Positions 8,828 to 18,129 are shown, numbered from the stretch's first letter. The stretch is DNA of 64,000 nt from CAYNWT01 sp964450955 (GCA_964450955.1 CAYVFI010000004.1:62001-126000), one strand, 5' to 3'. Notes: a model not told the origin generated them from the letters alone. Program-made: numbers and translations.

Positions 8828-9383
8828 TTTCCCAATCCTGGACCGCGCGGCCGAACGCGCTGCTGTTTACGAGCTGCTGGCAAGGCTTTGGGACGACGCG
8901 CCGGATGCGGAACTGATGCAGCAGCTGGCTGACATCCCATCCGATTCTGTGCCACCGGCTCTTAATGAATTGCTTACCAGTTGCGGGCAGAACACTTCAG
9001 AAGAACTGGCCGTCGAATACACTCGACTGTTTGTCGGCCCTAAAGAACACCTGCCGCCTTTCCAATCGGTGTGGGAGGAACGCCAACTGGATGGCGAAGC
9101 GGCGGTTTCCATGCGGAAGTTCGGCGATGTTATTGGCATTGAAAATGCCATGGATCACTTAGGCGTGCAGCTGGGGGCAATGGGAACGGTGCTCTCACAA
9201 ACCGCCACCACTGACGGTTCGCAGCACGAGGATCTTGCATCACTCGCAGCCAGCTTTTTCGTCGCGCATCTCACTTGGCCAACCGATTTGCTAAGCGCGA
9301 TTGAACGGCGTTCTGCCTGCCTGTTTTACCAGCTACTGGCGACGGTGACACGCGATTTCCTGGCAAGCGAACAGGACATGTAG
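8820..9383 (+). CDS. TorD/DmsD-like molecular chaperone
   Basis: This 187-residue, mostly helical protein resembles the TorD family, cytoplasmic chaperones that hold molybdoenzymes before cofactor insertion and Tat export. Family-like features are YELLARLW near the N-terminus, EYTRLFVGP (about 61-69), PPFQSVW (about 74-80) and the late Trp-Pro region LTWPTDLL. I choose GTG 8820, which overlaps the cytochrome gene stop by 8 bases; an upstream start would run through 70 bases of that gene. No molybdoenzyme gene is in the window, so either its client is elsewhere or it serves the Rieske protein next door. Both options are inference. Confidence 0.78.
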   Translation: MSNFPILDRAAERAAVYELLARLWDDAPDAELMQQLADIPSDSVPPALNELLTSCGQNTSEELAVEYTRLFVGPKEHLPPFQSVWEERQLDGEAAVSMRKFGDVIGIENAMDHLGVQLGAMGTVLSQTATTDGSQHEDLASLAASFFVAHLTWPTDLLSAIERRSACLFYQLLATVTRDFLASEQDM

Positions 9384-9429
9384 CTGGCGCAACCTGCTGG
9401 CCGCGCTCACGCGAGTGCGTTGGCTGGAA

Positions 9430-10692
9430 CTAATTCTGCGGACCGCGCGGGCTGCCTTTTCCGGAGTCGCCCGGGCCTCGTCCAGGACCGCCACCTTTAC
9501 TTCCACGGCGTTTGCCGCGATCGCGATCATCACCACCGCCACGGGGGCCTCGGTCATCCCCTCCGCGCGGACGCCCGCCTCGCCCGGAGCGAGCGTCACG
9601 ACGGTTGTCGATCTGAGAAAGAATGCTGGCGGCGAAGCTGCGAATGTCTTCCGGCGCGTCTTCGTTTTGTTCGATGAACATGAGATCCAGCCGCTCACGC
9701 TGGCCAAATCCGCGCCGACTGCGATTGGTTGGCATCGCCATGAGCTTGATCTTTTGGTCTCTGGTCAGACTGGCATAATAGTCCTGAGCCGCACGGTCAT
9801 CTGGCTTGTATCTTTGCATGGGCTGAAACGGATTGAGTCCGTAAATGCGAATCGCCGACAGGATTACTTTTTTCTGTTCTGGTGCAAGCGCCTTCAGCTT
9901 CTCGCGCTTTTCTGAGTCTTCAATCACAGCAAATGCCTGATCGGGAAGGCCATCCGGGATCTGAGTGATGCTTGACCGTCGTTTATCAGAACCGCGTGAT
10001 CGATCGCGCGACTTGCGGAAGTAGTCCATCATGACGCTCCGCATCGCAGCGGTTCGCAGGCGTAGCTTTTCGCTCTCCACCAGGTCCTCATCGATTTCTC
10101 TGACCGCAGCGCTGAACGCTGTTTTAAGTTCGTCAGGGAAAACGGATACGAAGACGTCAACCATCAGGCCATACTCGCGGTTGGTGATCCAAAGCGGGCT
10201 AAGCTCGCTATCCTTGAGATCTTCCTGCAACTGTTTAACAAAGTCTTCGCCCTTGCGTCCGAAGTAACGGTCGCCAGCATCAATGAAGAAGCCGTTTCGT
10301 TTTTCTTCGCTATCGGCCATCAGCGTTTGGATGACGGCGACTTTTTTCTCAGCCGTTGAAGCAGAACGAATGCTATCGCGATCGACGACGCCAAGTTCTC
10401 GCAGCCAGTCGTGGTAGGATTCAAGCCGCGCTGAGAAGTCCGGATCCGTGGTCACTTTTGAATGAATCGCCTGAATTGCAAGTCGTTTCTCGTCCGTCAG
10501 CTGATTTTGGAGGCGGCTAAAATTGGCCGCCAGATCTTCGCGTTCTCCTTCAGACAAACTGGCAATCGCAGCACTGGACTCGGCCGACCAGTCTTTGTGT
10601 GTATTTTCATATCGTAGGAAAAACGGAACCGCACACAGCGTAAGCAGTACCGTGCCACCGATGACGACGCGATCAAACGCTTTACTCGACAT
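9430..10692 (-). CDS. Single-pass membrane protein with RG-rich tail, co-encoded with ECF sigma/anti-sigma
   Basis: This is a 420-residue protein that I do not recognise. One transmembrane segment lies near the N-terminus (about 7-26, VVIGGTVLLTLCAVPFFL). A long helical, charged region follows, with repeated L-x-x-x-Q/K segments such as LAPEQKKVILSAIRIYG and LTRDQKIKLMAMP. The last 60 residues are a disordered Arg/Gly/Asp tail (GRGGRPRGG and similar). I start it at the ATG at 10692, which overlaps the anti-sigma stop by 11 bases; a longer frame to 10743 would overlap far more. As the third gene of the sigma operon it may modulate the anti-sigma factor or be a periplasmic sensor; both ideas are inference. 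Confidence 0.75.
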   Translation of the reverse strand: MSSKAFDRVVIGGTVLLTLCAVPFFLRYENTHKDWSAESSAAIASLSEGEREDLAANFSRLQNQLTDEKRLAIQAIHSKVTTDPDFSARLESYHDWLRELGVVDRDSIRSASTAEKKVAVIQTLMADSEEKRNGFFIDAGDRYFGRKGEDFVKQLQEDLKDSELSPLWITNREYGLMVDVFVSVFPDELKTAFSAAVREIDEDLVESEKLRLRTAAMRSVMMDYFRKSRDRSRGSDKRRSSITQIPDGLPDQAFAVIEDSEKREKLKALAPEQKKVILSAIRIYGLNPFQPMQRYKPDDRAAQDYYASLTRDQKIKLMAMPTNRSRRGFGQRERLDLMFIEQNEDAPEDIRSFAASILSQIDNRRDARSGRGGRPRGGDDRGPRGGGDDRDRGKRRGSKGGGPGRGPGDSGKGSPRGPQN

Positions 10693-11179
10693 TATCGAAC
10701 AGCTCCTGTTCTTCGAGTACTTTGAGAACCTCGACGCTTCCAACGCGTTCGTATTTCTGCAGCGAATTGATTAACTCATAATCGCGAACCATGTCCTGGG
10801 ATTCCTGAGAGACCGACCAGTTTGTTGCACAGTAGCCGGCAACGGCGGACGCCACGATTCCGATCATCCAGCCACCCAACATGCTGCCTCGGCGCAGATC
10901 AAACGGACGCGTCGTGCTGTGCGTGCCGGTGTCCGCCAGCGCCTGGATCGACGTCACGGTTCGTTCAGTAAAGTTCTGGGGCGCTTTGACGCCATCGAGA
11001 CTATCCAGCGCGTCCCAGGCGATGGTCAGTTCTTCCGCTTCGCGCCGCGCGTCGGCGTTTTCGGCCAGAAGTTTTCGAATACGTTCAGCGCTGGCGGGGT
11101 CTAGTTCGCCGTCAAGGTAGGCGACAAGTTCAGTTCGCTGTTCTGTACTGAGATCGATTTTTGGATTTGGGTCAGGCAT
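10682..11179 (-). CDS. Membrane-bound anti-sigma factor
   Basis: This 165-residue protein has the layout of an anti-sigma factor for an ECF sigma: a cytoplasmic helical N-terminus (about 10-70, including LVAYLDGELDPASAERI), one transmembrane segment (about 97-118) and a short outer part. The typical zinc motif HxxxCxxC of many ZAS anti-sigma factors is absent. The assignment rests on its position 2 bases after the sigma gene and on the N-terminal YLDGELD pattern common in such proteins. Its stop overlaps the next gene's start by 11 bases, which points to coupled synthesis. Confidence 0.8.
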   Translation of the reverse strand: MPDPNPKIDLSTEQRTELVAYLDGELDPASAERIRKLLAENADARREAEELTIAWDALDSLDGVKAPQNFTERTVTSIQALADTGTHSTTRPFDLRRGSMLGGWMIGIVASAVAGYCATNWSVSQESQDMVRDYELINSLQKYERVGSVEVLKVLEEQELFDNVE

Positions 11180-11181
11180 TC

Positions 11182-11796
11182 CTACTGAACGTACTTTCCA
11201 AGTGTGTCGCGCAGATTCTCTCTGGCTCGTGAAAGTAGTGACTTAACGGCCGCCGGTTTAAGTTCCATGACTTCACCGATTTCCGCGTAGCTCATTCCTT
11301 CAAACTTATTCAGCAACAGCGCCATCCGTTGACGTTCGTTGAGTGTTTCCATTGCCGTCCGGACAACTTCCTGCAATTCAGTTTTGTGTAGCTGACGGAC
11401 CGGCATCAACGCTGACTTTTCCACCGCGAGGTGTTCTTCCGGGCGAATGGCCATGCCGCCGGAGTCTTTCATGCTGATGGAGACTTCTTTTTTTCGTCCG
11501 AGGCTACGTCGTGAGTTACTGGCAACGTTGTTTGCTATTCGAAACAGCCAGGTGGAGAACCGAGCGCGGGGTTCGTAGCGTTCTCTGGCTCGATAGACAC
11601 GCAGGAACACATCCTGAGCCAGGTCTTCGGCCAAGGGGCGATCTCGCATCATGTGGTAGAAAATACCGATCAGCCTGTCCTGGTAAGCATCCACCAGTTC
11701 CGTGAAGGCCGAATCGTCGCCATCCCGCACGCGCATCATGAGTTGCACGTCGGGGTCACGAAGGTAGGGAGAGATTTGGCCGGTGTCGGAAACCAC
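11182..11796 (-). CDS. ECF-family RNA polymerase sigma factor (RpoE-like)
   Basis: This 204-residue sigma factor has only region 2 and region 4, as is usual for the ECF group. Region 2 (about 22-90) includes the polymerase-binding and -10 recognition pattern DLAQDVFLRVYR and FSTWLFRIANNVASNSRR. Region 4 (about 140-200) shows LNERQRMALLLNKFEGMSY followed by a helix-turn-helix, AEIGEVMELKPAAVKSLL. The start is GTG at 11796. Regulation by the membrane anti-sigma factor encoded immediately downstream is the standard model. Its regulon is unknown. Confidence 0.92.
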   Translation of the reverse strand: MVSDTGQISPYLRDPDVQLMMRVRDGDDSAFTELVDAYQDRLIGIFYHMMRDRPLAEDLAQDVFLRVYRARERYEPRARFSTWLFRIANNVASNSRRSLGRKKEVSISMKDSGGMAIRPEEHLAVEKSALMPVRQLHKTELQEVVRTAMETLNERQRMALLLNKFEGMSYAEIGEVMELKPAAVKSLLSRARENLRDTLGKYVQ

Positions 11797-12054
11797 TGAG
11801 TATCAATCTCGCGTCGGCCGAATCGCCGACGACGTTTAAACCAGCTTTAACGGCTAATGTTTCGCGGGAAGTCACTGACTTTCGACATCCACACTGACAG
11901 ATGCCGCTGACAGAGTTTACGGGGCAGGAAAACTAACGGCAATCCGTGGATAATTCGTTTAAAACGGTCGGTTCTTAGTCAACCCTGGATGAGGACGCGG
12001 ATTTGCCTATCATCCCACAAACATTCTGTATCTCGATTTAGAACCGAACCGCTC

Positions 12055-13416
12055 ATGGCCCGCTGGGTACGTATTGGACTTAATTTGGTGGCCTGCGTGC
12101 TTATTCTTACCGTCGCGGTAGGCGGGTTTCTTGTGCTGAGCGGCATGCCGAAGCCTCCCGAGAAGCGGCAGGCGACTGAGCAGGTCTACAACGTTCAGGT
12201 GTTTGAGGTTGAAACTCTGAACCTGCAGGAGGTCATCACCGGATTTGGCACCGTGCGTGCCGACCGAGAAGTCATCGTACCGGCTCAGGTCGCCGGTGAG
12301 ATTTCTGAACTTCATGAGAACCTGCGTGTGGGCTTCAAGGTGAAGTCTGATCCTGACAAACCAATCGTGTTGGCAAAGATTGACCCGCGAACTTACACCG
12401 AACGTTGCGAGCGCGTGAAGAGTCAACTTCGCGAATCAGAAGCAGAGATCTCTCGACTCCGGAAAGAAGCGCTTAACAGTGACCGTTCGCTTAAGAAAGC
12501 GCAGGGCGATCTGAAGGCGATTCAGGAGCAGTACCAACGCATTTTAAAAAACAAATCCCGAGGTGCGGCGTCAGCGTCTGATGTCACCCGCGCCTTGTTG
12601 GAGGTTCGTCAGTACGAACAGACAATCCTGCAGTTGGAAAACGAAGCGTCACTCATGCCAGCCAGGCTGGAGTCGACGACTCGCAGGATGGAGTCGCTGG
12701 AGGGTGATCTTAGACTGGCCCTGCTGGATTTTGAGAACACGTCCGTGTCGGCTCCTTTTGACGGCTCCGTAAGCGAAGTGATGGTGGAGAAGGGACAGTA
12801 TGTTCGAGTGGGCGATCCATTAATTCGGCTTACGAATACAAGTTTGGTGGAGATTCCACTGCCGCTGGCTCTTAGCGACTTCCTGAAGATTGAAAGTCAA
12901 TTGCAGGCCGGTGAGACACCAGAGGTCGAACTTGCCGTCAACGCAACCGCTCCGTCGCAGTGGCGTGGCCGTGTCGTGCGGGCGGCGCCGGAGGCGGATC
13001 CGGGAACCAGAACTGTCATGGTATTTGTAGAAGTCCTGAACGCCGCGCCGCCGACCGATGGTTCTCAAAGTGCAACAAACCCTGTCCCCCTTCGGCCGGG
13101 AACCTTCGTGCATGCTCGGATCGCCGGGCCAACACTGCCGGGCGCCATTGCGATTCCGCGAGATGCAATTTCAAAGGGCTCGGTCTACGTCGCTGAAGAT
13201 GGGCTAGCAAGGAAACGGAAGTTGGAACTTGGGACAACCTTGCAATCTCTGGTTGTGGTTGAACAGGGATTACAAAATGGCGACCGTGTCGTGCTGACGA
13301 ATCTGGACGTTGTTCGAGATCAGGTGCGTCTTGAAGTGACTGATGGCGTCACAACAAATGACGAACTTGGGCGCCAGCGAATACCCGGTGCGCGGCTCCT
13401 GCCGATGGAGAAATAG
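12055..13416 (+). CDS. RND-type efflux periplasmic adaptor (HlyD/AcrA family), orphan
   Basis: This is a 453-residue membrane-fusion protein. An N-terminal anchor (about 3-28) precedes a biotinyl-lipoyl-like half (around IVPAQVAGEISEL), an alpha-helical hairpin (about 120-230, with SEAEISRLRKEAL and ILQLENEASLM), the return lipoyl half (SAPFDGSVSEVMVEKGQYV) and a beta-barrel. I choose ATG 12055, which puts the hydrophobic anchor at the N-terminus; an upstream in-frame start at 11989 adds a non-hydrophobic stretch. Adaptors of this class normally sit beside an RND or ABC exporter, but none is here; the next gene is rsmE. The partner pump must be elsewhere. Confidence 0.88.
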   Translation: MARWVRIGLNLVACVLILTVAVGGFLVLSGMPKPPEKRQATEQVYNVQVFEVETLNLQEVITGFGTVRADREVIVPAQVAGEISELHENLRVGFKVKSDPDKPIVLAKIDPRTYTERCERVKSQLRESEAEISRLRKEALNSDRSLKKAQGDLKAIQEQYQRILKNKSRGAASASDVTRALLEVRQYEQTILQLENEASLMPARLESTTRRMESLEGDLRLALLDFENTSVSAPFDGSVSEVMVEKGQYVRVGDPLIRLTNTSLVEIPLPLALSDFLKIESQLQAGETPEVELAVNATAPSQWRGRVVRAAPEADPGTRTVMVFVEVLNAAPPTDGSQSATNPVPLRPGTFVHARIAGPTLPGAIAIPRDAISKGSVYVAEDGLARKRKLELGTTLQSLVVVEQGLQNGDRVVLTNLDVVRDQVRLEVTDGVTTNDELGRQRIPGARLLPMEK

Positions 13417-13417
13417 T

Positions 13418-14101
13418 GTGGCTCAGCTTCCACGGTTCTTCACGCACGAACTGCAGGAGGGCGACGTCACCCTTGATGGTTCTGAGGCACACCATCTGCT
13501 TAACGTCAGGCGTCTGGGGTCTGGTTCTCAGGTAGAACTGTTTGACGGAACCGGCCGGTTTGCGACGGCGGAAGTGATCAAAACGACAAAACGCAGCGCG
13601 ACGTTGCGAGTAGAACGCTGCCAGCAGGATTCGACTTTAACCACGCTGACTCTGGCCATCGCGTTCCCCAAACCAGACCGCGCTCGCTGGATGATTGAAA
13701 AGCTAACCGAACTTGGCGTGGCCAAAGTCGTGCCGTTGATTACCGAATACGGCGTCTCATCGGGTAAGCCGCTTAACGTTGGCAAGTTGCAACAGTACGT
13801 CATCGACGCGTGCAAACAGTGTCGGCGCAACACATTGTTGGTTCTGAACGAACCCATCCGACTGACCGACCTGACTGCAGTAACGGGCGGTTCGTCGCTG
13901 TTTGTGGCCGACCAGGTCGCGACCAGTGATTGCAGCCACGCGGCGGCCGATGCGACCGTGCTAATTGGTCCCGAAGGCGGTTTTTCCGAGGCCGAACACA
14001 GTCAGTTAATCGAACAGGGCGCGACGAGGGTGTCTTTTGGCCAACACATACTTCGCGTGGAAACCGCAGCGGTCGCCGCGGCTGTGCTATTCGGTAAGTA
14101 A
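13418..14101 (+). CDS. rsmE: 16S rRNA (uracil1498-N3)-methyltransferase
   Basis: This 227-residue SPOUT-family enzyme methylates U1498 of 16S rRNA using SAM. The N-terminal PUA-like domain begins LPRFFTHELQ and contains SEAHHLLNVRRLGSG. The C-terminal knot shows IAFPKPDRARWMIEKLTELG, the LIGPEGGFSEAE motif and the closing HILRVETAAVAA. I use GTG 13418, which gives the canonical short N-terminus, follows a GGAG at 13406, and lies 1 base after the adaptor stop. Its 3' end overlaps the convergent GGDEF gene by 15 bases. Confidence 0.93.
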   Translation: MAQLPRFFTHELQEGDVTLDGSEAHHLLNVRRLGSGSQVELFDGTGRFATAEVIKTTKRSATLRVERCQQDSTLTTLTLAIAFPKPDRARWMIEKLTELGVAKVVPLITEYGVSSGKPLNVGKLQQYVIDACKQCRRNTLLVLNEPIRLTDLTAVTGGSSLFVADQVATSDCSHAAADATVLIGPEGGFSEAEHSQLIEQGATRVSFGQHILRVETAAVAAAVLFGK

Positions 14102-16528
14102 CTCAGGCTCACCGACGGGCGCTCGGAACTCGCTGCCTTCAAAGAACGAACTTTGCGTCAGGCGACACGCTTCCAGAAGCTCACCCGCTGTGTACAGAAT
14201 GTCGATGAGATCTTCGTCAGCTTTCAGCTTAACGCGTAGTTCGTCGGATTTTTCTGCGACGGCTCCGACTGCGTTATCGATGGCAATTTGATGAACGCCG
14301 TCGTTGAGTATCGCCAGTTGTTTTAAATCGCGATCGTCCAGGGCCGCGACAAGTTCTTCAAGCTGCAAGCCGATCTGCAGCGCGGCTGACTTCGAAACGC
14401 CAAACTGCGGAACTGGTTCGCTTTGAGTGTGGGCATGCATCTTGTGAATGAATAGCTCAACAAGTTCCGGATCAAACTGCGTTCCGGAACAGCGACGAAG
14501 TTCAGCGAAGGCCTCGTCCGATGTTCGAGCTTTCCGGTAGACACGATTGGATGTCATTGCATCGTATGCGTCAGCGATGGCCAGGACCCGAGCTCCCAGA
14601 GGGATTTCCAAACCGTTCGGTGCGTGTGGTAACTTCGGGGTACCACTGAAGAAGTGGTGATGAGCTTCAATGATCGCTGAGAGTTCGTCCGAAGCAAACG
14701 ATGCTCGAATAATCTCGGCTCCGATCAGATCATGCTTCTCCATGACCCGCCATTCGGCTTCGGTCAGCTTGCCCGGTTTCAGCAGGATGGAGTCCGGCAC
14801 ACCTATCTTGCCAATATCGTGCAGTAAAGCTGCCGTTTCGATGATGTAGCACCGGCGACGCGATACCAGGTCTTCGGCCAGCAACACACAAAGGTCGGCA
14901 ACTCGGCGACCGTGTTCCGCCGTGCCACGATCTCGAAAGGCCATTGCTGAAAGCAACGCTGTCACGACCCGGTAGGGGATTGTGACTTCGTCAGAACTCT
15001 CAACCGGCGGCCCACTGCTGCGGCCGTCTGCGTCATGATCGGGCACATCCATGTCCTCAAGGTGATCGAATCGAACCACTCGGTTTCTGCCGGTTCGTTT
15101 GGCCGCGTAAAGCGAACGGTCGGCCTTGTCCAGCATCTCCTGAATATCATTGGCCCCGGCAGACAGGTCAGAAACACCGAAGCTGGACGTAACTCGCAGT
15201 TCGTCAAACTCCAAATCCGCAATCGCGATACGCAATCGTTCCGCAGCTTCCGCAGCTTTGGTCATATCGATATGCGGCATCAGGATGCAGAACTCTTCTC
15301 CACCATACCGGCAGACAAGATCTGTTTCGCGCGACGTGTTGAGCATCGTGATTCCGACACGCTGCAGCACTTCGTCTCCCATCGCGTGCCCGTGATCGTC
15401 GTTTACCTTTTTGAAGTGGTCGACGTCCAGCATGACGATGGACACCGGGTACTCGTACCGTTCTCCAGCGCGAAGAATCTCTTCGCCCTTTTCGAAGAAG
15501 GCTCGACGATTGAGGCAGTTTGTAAGCGGATCACGTGTCGCCAGGCGTTCGAGTTCTCGGTTCTGCCGATTCACCTGTTTCGCGCTCTTGCGAAGCTTGT
15601 CCAGCATCCTGGACATCTCAACGTTCTTGCGTTCGATTTCGGTGACGTCTTCGAAACTTGCAAGGACACCCCGACAGGCGCCTTTGTCGTCTGAGATTGG
15701 AACGGAGTTAACGGAGTACGTCCGTCCTGCTACGCCATCAAGGTCCAGATCCAGCAGAATGCCCGTTTCAGCCGTGCCGGCTTTCATCGAATTCGTCCAT
15801 GGAGCCGGGCGATCTTCGTCGCGGGCGTGCCAGGGTAATTCGGAAACTCGTTTTCCGAGTAGCGTCTCCCCATCAATCCCGGCGGCAGTCGCGAACGAAG
15901 TATTGGCCAGCACGATTCGCTCGTTCTTATCAAGAACAAGCACCCCTTCGGCTAGCGTGTTCAACGCTTCGTTCACTCGCTGTGGCACAACCTTCGATGG
16001 ATTGAGGGCTCTGAGAGCGAACCTCAGATAGACCATGTACATACAGAAAGTCAGCAACCCAAGGCACCCGGTAATGACCAGCGGATTGAACCGGCCCATC
16101 AGCGGAATCTGAGATTTTGCCAGTGGAAGGAATGTCAATTCCACCCCGCCCCATTGGCCACTGCCCGACCCAAGCGGAACGCGGACCTCAGTGACGGTCG
16201 ACTTTCCATCACCGCGTGGGTTCCACAACTGGTCGTGGTTGCCGGCTGAGGCCAGTAGTCCGCCGTTCGCCTGACGAATTCCAATGGAACTGATATCCGC
16301 GTTTCGTGATTGAATTGACGTCAGCATCCGTTGAACGGTTGCTGCGTCTGCTCGCGTAGCCTGACCGGCGAAGGCTAACGCAATCGCTTCAGACAACTGC
16401 GTTCGCGAGCGCAGCGTGATTGACTTGGTATCCGGGAATATTCCCAGCAGATTGCCGAACAGCATCAGACTGACCAACAGGCCAGTCAGGCTGAACGAAA
16501 GTCTGGTTGTTACGGAGATTTTCTTCAT
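14087..16528 (-). CDS. Membrane PAS-GGDEF-HD-GYP cyclic-di-GMP receptor
   Basis: This is an 813-residue membrane signalling protein with both c-di-GMP synthesis and hydrolysis domains. An N-terminal segment (about 10-30) and a second one (about 147-172) frame a periplasmic sensor. A PAS domain follows (about 185-300), then a helical linker. The GGDEF domain (about 331-490) keeps GGEEF at its active site, and RETD five residues before it is an intact I-site for product inhibition. The HD-GYP domain (about 520-720) has HDIGKIG and IADAYDAMTSNRVYRKA. A C-terminal helical tail of about 90 residues is unassigned. It probably sets c-di-GMP in response to a periplasmic signal; the signal is unknown. 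Confidence 0.92.
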   Translation of the reverse strand: MKKISVTTRLSFSLTGLLVSLMLFGNLLGIFPDTKSITLRSRTQLSEAIALAFAGQATRADAATVQRMLTSIQSRNADISSIGIRQANGGLLASAGNHDQLWNPRGDGKSTVTEVRVPLGSGSGQWGGVELTFLPLAKSQIPLMGRFNPLVITGCLGLLTFCMYMVYLRFALRALNPSKVVPQRVNEALNTLAEGVLVLDKNERIVLANTSFATAAGIDGETLLGKRVSELPWHARDEDRPAPWTNSMKAGTAETGILLDLDLDGVAGRTYSVNSVPISDDKGACRGVLASFEDVTEIERKNVEMSRMLDKLRKSAKQVNRQNRELERLATRDPLTNCLNRRAFFEKGEEILRAGERYEYPVSIVMLDVDHFKKVNDDHGHAMGDEVLQRVGITMLNTSRETDLVCRYGGEEFCILMPHIDMTKAAEAAERLRIAIADLEFDELRVTSSFGVSDLSAGANDIQEMLDKADRSLYAAKRTGRNRVVRFDHLEDMDVPDHDADGRSSGPPVESSDEVTIPYRVVTALLSAMAFRDRGTAEHGRRVADLCVLLAEDLVSRRRCYIIETAALLHDIGKIGVPDSILLKPGKLTEAEWRVMEKHDLIGAEIIRASFASDELSAIIEAHHHFFSGTPKLPHAPNGLEIPLGARVLAIADAYDAMTSNRVYRKARTSDEAFAELRRCSGTQFDPELVELFIHKMHAHTQSEPVPQFGVSKSAALQIGLQLEELVAALDDRDLKQLAILNDGVHQIAIDNAVGAVAEKSDELRVKLKADEDLIDILYTAGELLEACRLTQSSFFEGSEFRAPVGEPELLTE

Positions 16529-16831
16529 TGAACTTCAGCGTTGACGAAATGCCACACGTTGAAACCTAGGCCCCGGACTTGTCCCGCGCATCAGCAATTC
16601 ACGCTGGCTCAGAGTCTCGTGGTCTCCCAATCGACTTGGCCCGCATAACCCGCAAACTGTACGGGCTAGCCCCTTGTTCGCGGGCGTTTTGCTTCTCAAA
16701 GTCGAGAAATGGAGGCCCGGAAATGCCGTTGCTTGTAGGCCGAAATCACAGCGGTTAGGCTTCTAGGCTCTTTCGAAAACGTCGCCCATCTGCCTCATTG
16801 GCGTTTCGCGAACCGAATGGAACGGTGCCGC
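16529..16831. other. Intergenic region between divergent genes, no gene seen
   Basis: About 300 bases separate the PAS-GGDEF-HD-GYP gene (minus) from the ketosynthase gene (plus). It should hold both promoters, but I saw no convincing -35/-10 pair, no tRNA and no supported reading frame. Confidence 0.5.
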
Positions 16832-18082
16832 ATGCCGGACAAACAATCCGAGCACAACAGAATCGTCATCACTGGGATCGGAGTTGCTGCCCCCAACGGC
16901 AACAGCCTTCCAGAGTTTCGTGCTGCCTTGTTGGAAGGACGCTCGGGCGTCTCTGATTACGAAACCCGCTACATGCCACCGGTTCTGGCCGGCGTGTGCG
17001 ACTTCGACACACGCCGATACCAAAACCGCAAAGACATCCGTCGCGGAACACGGGCCGGTTCTATTGCCGTCTACTGTTCTAACGAAGCCGTGAAAGACGC
17101 GGGGATTGACTGGGAGAACACAGCCCACGACCGAGTCGGCGTGTACCTGGGTATTACAGAACACGGAAACGTCGAAACGGAAAACGAGATCTACGAGATC
17201 TCGCAGTTCGACTACGACACAAAAGTCTGGTCGCATCACCACAACCCGCGCACTGTTGCCAATAACCCAGCAGGCGAAGTCACGCTCAATATGGGAGTGA
17301 CAGGGCCGCACCTGACAATCGGTGCGGCGTGTGCTGCCGGGAATGCCGGGCTTATTCAGGCGGCTCAAATGCTGCGACTTGACGAAGTCGATCTGGCAAT
17401 CGCAGGTGGAGTGTCAGAAAGCATTCACACATTTGGAATCTTCGCCAGCTTCGCCAGCCAGGGCGCGTTGGCCAGCCACGAAGATCCTTCCAGGGCATGT
17501 CGGCCATTCGATGTCGACCGCAACGGGATTGTTGTTGCCGAAGGAGGAGGGATTTGCACAGTTGAACGATTGTCGGACGCGAAGGCTCGAGGAGCCAGGA
17601 TTTACGGAGAAATTGTTGGCTACGCGATGAACTCAGATGCCAGAGATTTCGTGCTTCCAGACCGAAATCGGCAGGCAGAGTGCATTCGGTTGGCTCTTAA
17701 ACGAGCCGGACTGACTCCCGCGGACATCGATATTGTCAGCAGCCACGCGACCGCGACGGAACAGGGAGATATCGAAGAAGCGTCGGCTTTGGCCGCCGTT
17801 TTCTCTGACAGCCCAAACACAGCAATCAACAATACGAAGAGTTTCATCGGGCATGCCATGGGGGCTGCCGGAGCTTTGGAGCTAATGGGCAATTTACCGT
17901 CGTTTGACGATGGAATTGTTCACGCTACAATCAATCTCGACCAGCCGGACCCACGTTGCGCCCTCGCCAACGTGGTTGCCAACGAACCACGAGACGTGGG
18001 GCAGGTGAACTGCATTCTGAACAACTCGTTCGGTATGCTGGGCATTAATTCGGTAGTCATTGTCAAACGATATGAAGGCTAA
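16832..18082 (+). CDS. Beta-ketoacyl-ACP synthase (FabF-type ketosynthase)
   Basis: This 416-residue condensing enzyme extends acyl chains on acyl carrier protein. The catalytic residues are visible: Cys in GAACAAGNAG (about 167), His in SSHATATEQGD (about 305), Lys in NNTKSFIGH (about 336) and His in the same motif (about 341). Length and the VITGIGVAAPNG opening are normal for KAS I/II or polyketide-type ketosynthases. I choose ATG 16832, which has GGAACGG ahead of it; ATG 16817 is an alternative. It is followed within 50 bases by an acyl carrier protein and then a CrtI-like oxidoreductase, which points to a specialised lipid or polyene pathway rather than housekeeping fatty acid synthesis. 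Confidence 0.9.
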   Translation: MPDKQSEHNRIVITGIGVAAPNGNSLPEFRAALLEGRSGVSDYETRYMPPVLAGVCDFDTRRYQNRKDIRRGTRAGSIAVYCSNEAVKDAGIDWENTAHDRVGVYLGITEHGNVETENEIYEISQFDYDTKVWSHHHNPRTVANNPAGEVTLNMGVTGPHLTIGAACAAGNAGLIQAAQMLRLDEVDLAIAGGVSESIHTFGIFASFASQGALASHEDPSRACRPFDVDRNGIVVAEGGGICTVERLSDAKARGARIYGEIVGYAMNSDARDFVLPDRNRQAECIRLALKRAGLTPADIDIVSSHATATEQGDIEEASALAAVFSDSPNTAINNTKSFIGHAMGAAGALELMGNLPSFDDGIVHATINLDQPDPRCALANVVANEPRDVGQVNCILNNSFGMLGINSVVIVKRYEG

Positions 18083-18129
18083 CGGGCGACACCACTGTTT
18101 TGGGTGATTCGTCTACAGTGGAGCAGCTG

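Noticed and set aside
9415..9915. Plus-strand frame opposite the RG-rich tail
   Set aside because: It is a by-product of the Gly/Arg-rich coding on the other strand and has no family match.
16763..17368. Minus-strand frame over the ketosynthase start
   Set aside because: It is antisense to the clear ketosynthase frame and has no recognisable motif.
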